Below, in pieces: positions 49,004 through 60,144 of a stretch of 64,000 nucleotides of DNA. The translations under genes were made by a program, and so were the position numbers. The stretch comes from Allantophomopsis cytisporea (lineage: Eukaryota; Ascomycota; Leotiomycetes; Phacidiales; Phacidiaceae). The notes below the pieces were generated by a model. It saw only the letters and a program-made list of their open reading frames with translations, had not been told where the DNA came from and did not search any database. Within the stretch, counting starts at the first letter, position 1. Each line of letters begins with the position of its first letter. The DNA lies in NCBI GenBank assembly GCA_024752435.1, contig CP103020.1:1984001-2048000 (forward strand), in the 5' to 3' direction.

Positions 49004-51015
49004 CTAAGAAGCATTGGAGATCTTCAGCAAAGCAGCATAGTCTGGAGTTCCCAAGCCGGTTGCAGGATCCCAGCCCTATAAGAAGAGTGTGTTAGTGAGC
49101 TGCGAATCTAGGACTTGAAAGGGGTTTCTTACCGAAATTGCTGAGAAACCAGCACCACTGATGACACCGCTACAACCCGAGTTGCTTCCGCTAGTAATAT
49201 CTGTTAAAGCAGAGGAGGCGTTGCCATACAACCAAGGGTTCAGGAAACCAAGAGCAGACTTTCCGGCAGCCACACGCTCACTGTTCAAGAGCTGAATGAC
49301 ACTGGCAAAAGTAGGAGTGGCGCAGCTGGTTCCGTCAACGCCCTCAGTCTCGCCGGAAACGACAATCTCAAAGTTTGTCGCTTGAGCTGCAACATCTGGA
49401 TAGGCTCGACCAGACTTGTTAAAGTATGATGAAACTCCATCGCTATTGGATGAAAGCCATGACTTCACGGCAGAAGCCTGGTAACTTGGCTGACCAAAAA
49501 CTTCGGAAAATCCTCCGCCACCGTCAGTCCAGGCGGATTCTGGTGAGTTACCGGTAGTACCTCCGACAGTAGTAACCCATGGGCATGCAGCGGGAAATGA
49601 AGTTGTGAATGTCTTTGTACCACTGATCTTACATGTCGTACCGACTCCGGAATCGCCAGATGCAACGAGGACTGAAACACCACGAGCACCGAGCTGAGAG
49701 AATAAGTTGCATACGTTGTCGGCGTAACTTAGGGGCACTGTGGATTCGTCGTCACCGTAAGAAATCGAGATCGTATTTGGGAGCTCAGAATCAGACAAAT
49801 CGAGGAGATAATCCAGAAATTGAAGGTAGGGCTCATTGTCATTGGTTCCACTTCCAACAATTGGTGGCCTACCCGCGGTGCTGTAGAAGACGTTGGGGAT
49901 ATCCTTTGTAATTGCGCGGGCGTACTGCACATCGAGGTTGGCCTCAACACCGGGACTGCTGGGATTGGAGGGACAAGTACCACTGTTAATGAGTGTGCAT
50001 GTATATGTCTCATCGGTGTTCGAGGTAATCGAATAGCTGCTCAGGAAAGTAGAAAGATCCGATTTGCTAGGATGTTGACCGAGGAAGCCAGCAATACCCA
50101 TCTTGCCACTGCTTTGGCTACTAGTAGAAGAAGCAAAATTGTAGAGGTTGGAAAGACATTCTGGTGTAACAGATCCGCTACTGCATCCTGTTACAGAACC
50201 CACGGGACTGGTCTCGTTTGATTGGGGAACTGGGTAAATCTTTTTGATGGTTGATTTCATTGCTCGGAGACCGAAAAACGTGGTCGGTTGCACCATGCTC
50301 ACATGATCTCTGAGAGAGTCTGGGAGGCTGTACTCAAGAGTTCTAACAACCATGTCACCAGACTCAGTCTGGACTGCGGGTGTGTTAGTTGCAGAATTTC
50401 CCACCCAAATTCAGAGCTTTTCGGATGTTCTCCAACGTTTAGATCGAAGAAAATATCTTACCATAAGCACTGTATTCGGCGTTCAAAAGTCTCTCGAGCT
50501 GACTGACGCTTGCCTCCAAGATGACGGTGTTGCCGCGGGACGAAAGAGCGGCCTGTCCACTCAGTCCCCGTGATCTGAGCCAATCCATAACAAGATCTTT
50601 AGATTCATCCTTTGGAGCAATGATAGAATCAATGACATGTTGCGATACATGAGTTCCATAAAGGTCGTGTCCTGGAGTAGCAATCTGTCAATGTATTAGT
50701 AATGTAAAAAGTACCACCTACACATTTTTCTATCCCAAGTCCTTTTTAGAAAATCAAATCTTAACATACGTTCATTGCCAATTCATGGAACTTGTCCATA
50801 TCTTGATGAACGAGCTGAATTCTCAACTCGATCATAGCCGCATCTTTGTCAAATTGAATATCATCTTTGACCCATCCATTCGGTGGGGCAGCAAGTGACT
50901 CGACGATACTGCTCTTTGGTAAAGAATCTTCTCTGGAAAGCCACCCAAAAGTCGGGAAGGCTGAGCTTCCAGCTGCGAGGGCTAAAACTACCGGAAGAGC
51001 GTTAGACACAAACAT
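49004..51015 (-). CDS. Secreted tripeptidyl-peptidase-like sedolisin (family S53)
   Basis: Four exons, complement of 51015-50770, 50684-50462, 50373-49133 and 49075-49004, giving 593 residues. A signal peptide covers about residues 1-20. The pro-domain runs to about residue 200 and includes GWVKDDIQFDKDAAMIELRI and VRTLEYSLPDSLRDHV. The mature peptidase has catalytic Glu300 and Asp304 (GVEANLDVQY), Asp397 in VLVASGDSGVG and Ser506 in DGTSCATP. The small last exon supplies GWDPATGLGTPDY, the usual calcium-site/C-terminal motif. Sedolisins are acid-active serine peptidases; fungal TPP-type members remove tripeptides from the N-terminus and feed on protein at low pH. The gene looks intact and is the last of the secreted-protein genes in this part of the window. 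Confidence 0.93.
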
Positions 51016-52428
51016 GGTGTCCGAATCGTTTACTGGAAATCCGTCGAAGTTCGAGTAGAGGACCACAGGAGAGGATATCAAGAAACGAGATTTACGTAGT
51101 CTTATGTATCAGCGAAGCATACTCACCTGCCCAACCCAGATACGACGTTCCTTCGTGAACAACATACGAGCACGAAATGTCAAACCTGGGATCCGTATAT
51201 GGCATCTCGTACGGCACGGCACTCGACACACCGCATTAGGTGGAATTGGGGATCGACAAGCTAGAACATGTACGGCAGGTAGAATGTACCAGGATTGAAG
51301 AGATGCTGCATTCCCGCAAGCCGATGCGAGCGAAGAAACAAGCAATCAGGACAATCAGCCAAGACCGAAGACTCCATCCAAACCTGCCTTTCACAGATAC
51401 TGGCTTTCGACCAGCGTCTTTTCAACGCCTCTTCGGGGTTAATTTATGCTTATTTGTCGTCCGAACCTCATATGTTCCTTAAGGTAAAGTCTTGCTTCAT
51501 GTACGGTACTCGCCACCCGCTTTAAATCGAGTCGAAACGGCATACGTGAGGCCACTAGTAACTCAATGAGACAGTCGCAGATCTACAATCCCATTGGGCA
51601 AATCGTATCTTTCCAACGGTGTGAATGAGGTGAAATTGCATCGCCCCAGGAGCATTCATAATACCCACCGTTCATGTCCATAAACCATATCGTAACCACC
51701 AGATTCGTTACCGGATGGTGCAACCTGAGCCTCCCATTCTTTCATTTGTACTGAGAAACAATGAATGTCCCCACATCTGAATCTAAAACCCAGTTGGCAA
51801 TTTAATCATTCATGCTGTGGTAACCTTCAGAATACGAGATCAAGGATAACGGGCTACTACCACCAACTGTCATAAAAAGCAAGCAGCGTTCGTAGATGTG
51901 ATCCTCGAGGGTGGCACAGGTCAACGAAGTAAGTACCTTCCGCATTGAGACTCGTTTGACAGCTGCTGGCGCAGTGAGGAGTAAATATTAGACAAAGTTC
52001 CACCAAAGGTTGTGCTCGTTTTATCCGAGAAAACAGAAGGAGATGCATACTTGTATGTAGTGAAGCACTAAGTATTTAAATCGATATGCGGGAGTCGATA
52101 GCTAGTAGCAGGATTAAGGATGTGATTTGTTAAGCTTCCTTGTAGCGCCACAACCGTCACGAAGTCCAATAGTGAACTGTTTCACTTGCTGGGCGCGACC
52201 GAGAGGACACTGGACGCCTTGTGTTCAGTATCATGCCTCGCCTAACATCGTCTATTGTTGGCTATGGTGGCGGCCCAAAAAACACAAAAGAACAATAATT
52301 CATGATGCAAAAGGGTGAGGGAAAGTATTATACGAAGGTCATCGACAAAAGATAAAAAGAAAAAAGAAAAAAAGAATTGACGGAATGATGGGATCTAACC
52401 ATGTTCATCTTCAACCCACGATTACTCG
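51016..52428. other. Intergenic
   Basis: Promoter of the sedolisin gene and unique sequence up to the tRNA. No other gene supported; frames are short and featureless. Confidence 0.6.
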
Positions 52429-52525
52429 TGGCGGTGCTGGGAATCGAACCCAGATTGAAACGGGATTGCATGATATTCTCGAAAGAATGCCACAACGTCA
52501 CGTGCTACCATTACACCACACCACC
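52429..52525 (-). tRNA. tRNA-His (GTG) with an intron
   Basis: Cloverleaf read on the minus strand. The acceptor GGTGGTG pairs with CACCGCC (one G-T), with discriminator A. The D stem is GTGT/GCAC with the loop AATGGTA. The anticodon loop TTGTGGC has anticodon GTG and is followed by an intron of about 26 bases. The T arm is CTGGG-TTCGATT-CCCAG. The anticodon stem TGACG/CGTTT leaves one T-T mismatch at the top. Confidence 0.82.
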
Positions 52526-52977
52526 GAAGTGATTGATTTGTTGAGGCTCGACCGCTTATTACAAAAATCATTCAGACATAGGATTGAGCCTTCTGATCTA
52601 CAGCCCAGTATACGCAATTGGATTTGCGTACACTTATGGAAGAACAGCGTCTTCGACATACACAGGTAGCTTCATTAAGTCGTCAACAACTGCTAAATTC
52701 ATGATCAAACGAGTATAAAGTCATTGTGGACGGCTGGATTCTCGATACACCGATACATATACATTTTTCCTTTCATAGATGTCCGATTTTAATAGAATGT
52801 CCAAGGAATTTTCCAACTTTTATGGAGAGCTCAAAGAACGTCAAAATTAACTCTTATTTCGATGACGCCCAGAAGAATTCGAGTTAATGGACCTCATACA
52901 CACAAATAAACATATGATACGAAGCCAGGACAGATTGGCTATTAAAATTCAATCTTCATAACATCATAATTCATCAT
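52526..52977. other. Intergenic
   Basis: tRNA 5' flank and the 3' flank of the next gene. Nothing else seen. Confidence 0.6.
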
Positions 52978-54927
52978 CTACCAAAGCACATCATCATCCT
53001 CCGAATCGTCTATGTACAAACGAGACGGCCCACTGTCCTCCATCAAACTAGCTGGTAACATTTGACTCTTTGTCAGAAGCTGACTACTAGCCAGTGAGAA
53101 AGGCACAGCATCCTCCATATCTTCACCATGATCTCGCCCCCGCGTAGGTAGACACTGACTCTCGGGAACTAGCATCACAGGCGAATCAGGAACGATTTGT
53201 ACAGATGCCGCTTGTGACGACGCTTCATGCTGGGTAAGATCTACCGTAGTAGCCTGTGAGGATCTCAGGTGACTCTTGTGATTTCGTAGTGGAGGAAACT
53301 GCTGAATGGTTGATTGTAACTGGGCATGGGCCTCCTGCGAGTCGGAAGAAGCGTGCTCTGTAGCCAGATCTGAGGCAGGAAATACACGTTTTTCAAGCCG
53401 AGACATGAGATCGTCCAAAGTTGCCGGAAGAAGATATGCGAACTTCTGGGGCGCACTGCGAAGAACTTCATTGCGAATCAAGTCCTGCAAAGGAATAGGC
53501 CTTGCGAGCTGATAGAGCTCAATTATCTCATATGCTCGTCGATTAGGTTTCTTGGAGATATTGAACTCTTTGTTCCCAAGTCCATCAAGATTTTCGATAT
53601 CTCCCGGATGCTTGGCACAACCAATGACAGCCATGTAACGGAGATGAGATGATGGTTTCGTTTCATAGAACCAGACTCGTACCACTTGAGTAGGAATGGG
53701 CCAGTCACGAAATTCATGGTCCTTGCTACCATTGGCTATATTGACCATATGTCCAGGATATATTGACATTATTATATCGGAACGCGGTGTGCGCTTAGCC
53801 ATAGCATTCATTTCTTGCCTCGAAAGGCGTTGACTTTCCTCCGCGTGGCTTGCTTCGACAAATGTGAAGTCTGGTTCTTGATTATCTACCGGTGCTGAAG
53901 CCGCAAATTCCGTTAATTCCAACGCTGCTGAACCTTCGACTGGGGTTGAGAAGAGTTGTGCTGCTTGTATTTGCGTCTCGATACCAAAATTATCATAGCA
54001 GGTTTCTGGCTCCTCATCATCTTCTGCATCGGAGTCTAATATTTCAGTTTTTGTTACAGTGGTATGGACAGTCGATGTATAACCTTCCGATTTGGGTACT
54101 ACGACAGAATCGGGTCGCAGAGCAAATCTGACTGACTTCGGACTGGGTCGGGTGGAAGGCGATGTAGGTATTCCTGAGAACTGGCTCTCCTCATTTTCCC
54201 ATTCAAAAGTATCCTCAATTTCCAGCTTCGGTGATTTCAGTGTACTTAACTTTGTCCCCGACGATCTACCAGATACCGTAAGGTTTGCCGTCCTCATCTT
54301 AAGGGGAGACCTTGACTCTGATCTTGTACCCTGTATCGAGATTGGGGACGCTGGAGATTGCGAAGAAGGAATTTCAAGAATGCGTCGTTTGGTCGGAGTT
54401 TCTGGGGGTAACATAGCTTGTGTCGATTGAGATGCTTTATATAAGGTTGAGTATGTACGATCCATTCCCTCGTCGTCCATCTCTCGCCTATCCATTGATT
54501 CTGTGCTTTGTCGCCCAGAACGTGTGCTTCCCTCGCCGATATCTGACGGCACAGGAGATTCCCTAATTACTATGTCGTTATCCTCATTGCTCGCCCCAGG
54601 TACAGTAACAAAATCGATTTGCGTCAAAGTTTGAGTCTGATGTCTCGATGACCAGCTTGATCTGCCACCATATGTTTTTCTCCTCTTCGATTTTCTTGCC
54701 TTCTCCGCGTTCTCAAACTCATCAATTTCGGCGTCCAACTCCTCAACGGTCTTACCTGAACTCACATAGTTGATCTGCGTGAGTGTTGACTGCTTGAGGA
54801 GCTCTTTAGATGCATCTGATGTTTCGCGTTTGATGCACTGACGACGTGCAGGAAATTTGAGTTGACGTTGAGGAACAGGTGAGCTGTAAACTCGATCCGT
54901 TGGCGCACTCGATCGTGTATGAACCAT
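52978..54927 (-). CDS. Nuclear-type protein with PUA/ASCH-like domain and TLTQI motifs (unidentified)
   Basis: Single exon, 649 residues. I do not recognise the gene. Visible parts: a basic N-terminus; two copies of a short motif, STLTQINYV (47-55) and TLTQIDFV (100-107); between them an acidic helix and a basic KSKRRKTYGG that could be a nuclear localisation signal; a long Ser/Pro/Glu-rich disordered stretch; and a folded region from about residue 380 to 500. That region contains DIIMSIYPGHMVNIANGS, KDHEFRDWPIP and VVRVWFYETKPSSHLRYMAVIG, resembling PUA/ASCH-type nucleic-acid-binding folds. The tail has TVDLTQ (SUMO-interaction-like) and ends in acidic DDSEDDDVLW. It is transcribed divergently from rad4, with 253 bases between start codons. 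A chromatin or DNA-repair link is only a guess from motifs and neighbour. Confidence 0.75.
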   Translation of the reverse strand: MVHTRSSAPTDRVYSSPVPQRQLKFPARRQCIKRETSDASKELLKQSTLTQINYVSSGKTVEELDAEIDEFENAEKARKSKRRKTYGGRSSWSSRHQTQTLTQIDFVTVPGASNEDNDIVIRESPVPSDIGEGSTRSGRQSTESMDRREMDDEGMDRTYSTLYKASQSTQAMLPPETPTKRRILEIPSSQSPASPISIQGTRSESRSPLKMRTANLTVSGRSSGTKLSTLKSPKLEIEDTFEWENEESQFSGIPTSPSTRPSPKSVRFALRPDSVVVPKSEGYTSTVHTTVTKTEILDSDAEDDEEPETCYDNFGIETQIQAAQLFSTPVEGSAALELTEFAASAPVDNQEPDFTFVEASHAEESQRLSRQEMNAMAKRTPRSDIIMSIYPGHMVNIANGSKDHEFRDWPIPTQVVRVWFYETKPSSHLRYMAVIGCAKHPGDIENLDGLGNKEFNISKKPNRRAYEIIELYQLARPIPLQDLIRNEVLRSAPQKFAYLLPATLDDLMSRLEKRVFPASDLATEHASSDSQEAHAQLQSTIQQFPPLRNHKSHLRSSQATTVDLTQHEASSQAASVQIVPDSPVMLVPESQCLPTRGRDHGEDMEDAVPFSLASSQLLTKSQMLPASLMEDSGPSRLYIDDSEDDDVLW

Positions 54928-55180
54928 AACTGATCCCTTGATTGTGACTATTAGATGTAATCAATTGTCAGTTCGGTTCGGTTTGTTCGATTAGTGGATT
55001 ACATATAGATCAATCGTGTGGATCGGTAGATAACATGAATAATGAATGACGCGAAGCGCGAATTCGATTCTCGGGAGACGCGTCGGTGAGCAGTTTACGT
55101 AAGCGAGGCTTTGTGTCAAACGTCATCGAGGTACTCGAGGCTGAAGCGTTGAGTCAATTATCAATCGCGGCAGAACCAGG

Positions 55181-57837
55181 ATGCCTCCAAGAACTCGTGG
55201 TCCACGAAGACCTCAGAATGGAATTTATAACAGTGCAGAAGGAATTTCTGATATTATCAGTATCGGAGACAATACTAGTGATACCTCATCGGTTGTGATG
55301 ACAGGACGGCGGCGTAGGTCTCCGCGGCCGACAAGATCACGCGGAGGGGCATCGGGAGGTAATAGAGCTGGAAGGGGTGGTAGAGCGATGGGAAAACCTC
55401 ATTCAGTACCCAACATCTATCAAGATATGTTGGCGGAAGCATTGCCTTCGCAACCGGGTGTCCCAGAACGACCGTTAAAAAGGAGGAGGACGGGTAGAAG
55501 AGACGATGCTATTTCAGTAGAAGGATCTGCCAAGTCCAAGGCGCTTGAGAGATCCCAAATAGATGGTGAGGAGGTTGAGTTTGAAAAAGTTGTACCAGCG
55601 TTACAAAAGCAAACCACCTTTAATGATTCGGGAGATGACTCAGAGGACAGTGAATTCGAATGGGAGGTTGTGGGAATGACCTCGATGGCTTCAAAGCTAC
55701 AGGATGGAGAGGGAACTTCTGGCGGTGATATGGAACTAACTATCAATACCTCAGCAGCGCCGAAAAGGGTGACTGCCGCCAGACGCAAAATCGTAACGAA
55801 AGCTGAGAGGAACTTGAGACTAGAGATTCATAAGATGCATATCTTATGTCTTCTAGTGCATGTTGATATGAGAAATGAGTGGTGTAACGATGCTGAGGTT
55901 CAAAAGCCGTTGAAGCCTCTTTTGACCAAGAAGATGAGGGACCTTCTGCACCCACAGCAGGTAGGAACACAGTTTGGTATTTCAGAAAATTTCAAGAAGG
56001 GTCTCACAATGGCCAAGGATATGTGGAGGGCGAAGTTTCAAATAACGCAGAAGGGTATGAGGCAAGCTCTATGGGCCGAGAAGGAGGAAGATCTCAAACA
56101 TGTACGTAGAATCCTCATACGTTACGCTCCTTTCAAATAGGTAGTCATTCAAAGTGGCGCTTATTGACAATCTACAGTTTCGACTGCCAGATGATGCCGA
56201 AGATCCTTTGGAAAAGGATGATTTTCGGGCAGCCGCCAAAAATTTACAAGGCTCAAGAGACGTAGGAGCTCAACTTTTCTGTGCACTGCTTCGAAGTATC
56301 AAAGTAGAGACACGTTTGGTCTGCTCATTGCAACCGCTTTCCTTCTCTATGACTGGAAAACTATCGATGCCGGCTTCGGAAGCAACTTCATCAGCAAGTA
56401 GAGTTAAGACACCAACAGGCAGCGACAACGAGAAGGCTGTTGACATCCAGAGCATGATGTCACCTTTCACAAGTAGTGGTCCCAGCACTCCAAGAGCCCC
56501 TCTCTCTGCTCGTCGAAGACTAGGCCATCCTAATGCTGCTGACTATCATATGCCCGAGATCAAGACTCCTCCATCATTTTCAAAGCCCAAACCTAAACGT
56601 AAAGTCATTCGCGAGTCAGCATACCCTGTGTTCTGGGTAGAAGTACTTGATAAGGCTTATCAGAAGTGGATACCAGTTGACCCTGTTGTTCTTGATTCCA
56701 TCGCGAAGCCAAGACAATTCGAGCCACCTGCCTCCGACAAGGAGAACAGTATGACCTACGTGGTCGCTTTCGAGGATGAAGGTACTGCTCGTGATGTTAC
56801 GAGGCGATATACCAAGGCTTACAACGCAAAAACGAGGAAGAATCGTGTGGAATCAACCGAAGGCGGAGAGCGATGGTGGAGAAAGACAATGCGCATCTAT
56901 TCACGAGGTTGGCATAATGAAGTCGACCAAATCGAAGACGCCGAATTAGCTGCACTTGAGGAAAGAGAGCCAATGCCTAGTGCTATGGCTGATCTAAAGG
57001 ATCATCCTCATTTTGCTTTGGAAAGGCATCTGAAAAGAAACGAAGTACTGATCAATAAGCGCGAAGTGGGACGAGTGGCTGTTGGGAAAGATGCTCGTGC
57101 TTCTGGCGGCAAGAAACTAGAAAGCGTGTTTCGAAGGTCAGATGTCAAGATTGCAAAGAGTGCAGATGGGTGGTATCGGATTGGGAGGGAAGTTAAGGTG
57201 GGTGAACAGCCCATCAAAATCGTCCCTTCGAGAAAGAAAGATGAAGAAGACGAGCCCGAGGAAAGTCCTGGGACCGGCTTGTACGTTGAGAGTCAGACAG
57301 TGATCTACGAAGCGCCACCAGTTGTGGAAGGAAAAGTGCCAAAGAATTCATATGGGAATTTGGATGTATATGTCAAGAGTATGATTCCAAAGGGCGGTGC
57401 CCATATTGCTTGTAAGTCAACCTATCTTTCATCAACGATAGTCATTAATGAGAACAGTCTCTGAGGCTTCCCGTGCTGCAAGACTGTTGGGTCTCGATTA
57501 TGCAGATGCAGTCACTGGTTTTGAATTCCGTGGTCGTCATGGTACCGCTGTCATAAACGGAATAGTAGCAGCATCAGAATACCGCGAAGCAATTGAAGCC
57601 ACGATATCCGGCTTCAAAGATGAGCAGGCGTATGCCGAAGAAGAAATGCGCACTCTGACAGCATTGAGGTTATGGAAGCGATTCCTGGTGGGGTTGAGGA
57701 TTAAAGAACGAGTGGATGCGTATGAAGTGGAAGGTGAGGAGACAAAAATGAACGAAGATACTGATCTAGAGGGCGACGAGGATATGGAGAGTGAAGAGTA
57801 TATTGATGATGGTGGGGGTGGCTTTTTCCCAGAATAG
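55181..57837 (+). CDS. rad4: DNA repair protein Rad4/XPC
   Basis: Three exons, 55181-56101, 56145-57411 and 57458-57837, giving 855 residues. Intron 1 ends at the second of two close AG sites; the first would bring in a stop. A basic Arg/Gly-rich N-terminus is followed by the transglutaminase-like domain (GSRDVGAQLFCALLRSIKVETRLVCSLQPL; YPVFWVEVLDKAYQKWIPVDP), then beta-hairpin domains BHD1 (HPHFALERHLKRNEVLINKREVG), BHD2 and BHD3 (YGNLDVYVKSMIPKGGAHI; LLGLDYADAVTGFEF). The C-terminus is acidic. Rad4 finds helix-distorting lesions and starts global-genome nucleotide excision repair together with Rad23. The region between transglutaminase halves carries a Ser/Thr-rich insert (about residues 385-455). 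Domain order is complete, so it is presumably functional. Confidence 0.95.
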
Positions 57838-58373
57838 GTCAAGCGGTATGCAGCTTATAAAGCCTTATATAACTCAGAGCCAATCATAAGATTCACCGAT
57901 TGATAATCAATTATACCACATAGCATATGTAAGTACTTTACGCGAATATATTAGCAAGCCTAGTCTTGGCAGAATAGTAGTCAAATCTGTGATAGAGTAT
58001 GTTCGCAATAATGTCAAGTCTACGCCGATAGGTGATAAGGCTGGCTTATTGCGTGTAATTGCAGTCAAGGGGATCCAATCAACAGCTCCAGTAACCCCAC
58101 AGATGAGTTTCCGACACGAGAAGTACCAGCTGACCAAGCTCATCGCACGACATCAAATTTCAGACGAGGCTTTGAAATCAGTGCATTGAATCTCGCAATG
58201 GTAGTTAACTTCATTTTTAGCCTTGCGGCTTTAATGAAGAATATATAATAGTCGAAATGTGTGCTGTAGTTCCAGTGTAACAATTATCATCGCAAATTCA
58301 TCAACAGCATCTCGAATTATCCAATATATAGAACAATCCGAAAGAAACACATCATTGACATTTTTCTCACAAA
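57838..58373. other. Intergenic
   Basis: Short frames only, including one of 66 codons at 57989-58189 without recognisable features. Confidence 0.55.
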
Positions 58374-59214
58374 ATGGGTAGTCCAGTCATTCTGATCCTC
58401 GGCGCAGGTGCAAATATCGGTCTTGGTGTTGCGCAAGTCTTCCGCAAGGCGGGTTACAGTATTGCAGTAGCTTCTCGCAGTACACCAGCCACCATCAGCG
58501 ATGCCGCGGACCTCAGCATCAAGGCTGATTTCTCTCAACCTGAAAGTATCAAAGGTGTCTTCGACAAAGTAAGAAAGCACTTGAGAGAACCGAGTGTTGT
58601 CGTTTATAATGGTATGTCTGACCCAAGCCTACCTCGGACCATTGAAGTGGTGGGCTGCTTTGGAAATTATTGTTGTTATACAGTGACTGAATACTATCAG
58701 CTGCCTCGTTGGTCAAGACGCCGGATGTACTCACTGCGCTTAGCATCAAAGAATTCGAAACCACCTTGGCCATCAATACCGTCTCCCCATATGCTGCAGC
58801 TCAAGAAGCTGTCAAGTCCTTCGAAGCCTCACCGGGTTCACCGGGTGATGGGAAGACCTTTATCTATACTGGCAATGGACTAAACAGCACCGTACTCCCG
58901 CGTTTATGGAACTTAGGCATTGGTAAGACTGCTACCGCTCATTTGATTGGTGCTGCAGCAGCAGGCTTCTACAGAGAGAAGGGATATAAGTGAGTATCTT
59001 TCAAGTGTACAATGTTTAGTGTCCAGATTATTGATAAGGTGATAGGTTCTACTATGCGGATGAGAGAAAGCAAGATGGCGGTTTTTTGTACGACGACATT
59101 GATGGAAAGGCGCATGGAGAGTACTTTCTTGAACTGGCGAAACAGAAGGAACAGGGTCCGTATATTTCTACATTCGTAAAGGGAAAGGGATATGTTGATT
59201 TTGGTGGGAAGTAA
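58374..59214 (+). CDS. Atypical short-chain dehydrogenase/reductase
   Basis: Three exons, 58374-58611, 58701-58989 and 59046-59214, giving 231 residues. The cofactor motif is ILGAGANIGLGVAQVFRKAGY at the N-terminus, a G-x-G-x-N-I-G-x-G variant of the SDR Rossmann loop. AINTVSPYAAAQEAV occupies the place of the usual NxxS helix. The active site is unusual: where classical SDRs have Ser ... Tyr-x3-Lys, this protein has IYTGNGLN and LGIGKTATAHL, so the Lys is kept but the Tyr is replaced by Leu. It may bind NAD(P) without classical redox activity, or use another residue. Similar Lys-only SDR-like proteins are, to my knowledge, common in fungi. Substrate unknown. Confidence 0.82.
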
Positions 59215-59479
59215 ATACAGCTATAGAGGAAGATGAAAGTGAGTGTTGAAATACCACTACATGCTACTTGTTGCTCCATATCATTAATGTCTGCAATCAA
59301 TTGATGCCCTGCAAACTTTAATTGTCAGTAATGCACCTACAGTTCCAAAACAAAACAAGAAAGAAAAGGATTACTTGTGTAATTAAAGTGGCACTAAACT
59401 GGTCATTTATCAAAAAGCAAAGGAAGAAGAAGCATAAAATAGATTACGAATGAGAGAGATATAAAGGGCAAAATGAAAG
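59215..59479. other. Intergenic
   Basis: 3' flank of the SDR gene; nothing seen. Confidence 0.6.
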
Positions 59480-59552
59480 TAGTCGAGACGGGGCTTGAAC
59501 CCGCGACCTTCTGCGTGTTAGGCAGACGCTCTACCAACTGAGCTACCCGGCC
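59480..59552 (-). tRNA. tRNA-Val (AAC)
   Basis: 73-base intronless cloverleaf on the minus strand. D arm GCTC/GAGC; anticodon stem-loop TCTGC-CTAACAC-GCAGA with anticodon AAC; variable loop AGGTC; T arm GCGGG-TTCAAGC-CCCGT. The acceptor GGCCGGG/CTCGACT contains two G-T pairs and one C-A mismatch at 3:70. Discriminator A. Confidence 0.88.
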
Positions 59553-60144
59553 ATTTGTCATGTGATAAGATGTCACAATTTTGTAATAGATAGCAGAATT
59601 GGACGTGCGGAAATTATGTTTCTATTCACACATCAATTAAGAAAGAGCACAACACTCTCATAGCATCAGGCAGTGATAATCAAATCTATCAACTGTTTCT
59701 TGCGTTGATTGAATGTTGCAGGTGCAATAGGGAATGCATCCCTCACCATGATTCGTCATCTCGAGGTTGAGAACGGTTTGACTAAATTTTTTATGGGAAT
59801 CGAAAAGTGAACAAGATAAATCAATCCGTCAATACGGGTTGTGCGTAGCACCCCAGCAGGAACGCGGATGTGAAACGATTGAGGAGAGGATGCAGGATCT
59901 ACTCTGCAGCTACTCAAATAATAAAGAGTGAAGACTGTAGCCGAGCCCATTACCTACTCGGGAAGTCTATAAATGTGAGAAACTTCAAAGTGAGAGTTGG
60001 CTACTGCTTATATCTTGACAAATCCCGTAAACCGACTTGTAACAATTTACGTAGAACTTCGCGCCCGCAACATATAATGAATACAAGATGAGTATCTATG
60101 AAGGAACTATAATCGTGTTGATTTTACGGGTATTTTGAATATAT
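59553..60144. other. Intergenic
   Basis: tRNA 5' flank and 3' flank of mak5; nothing else seen. Confidence 0.6.
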
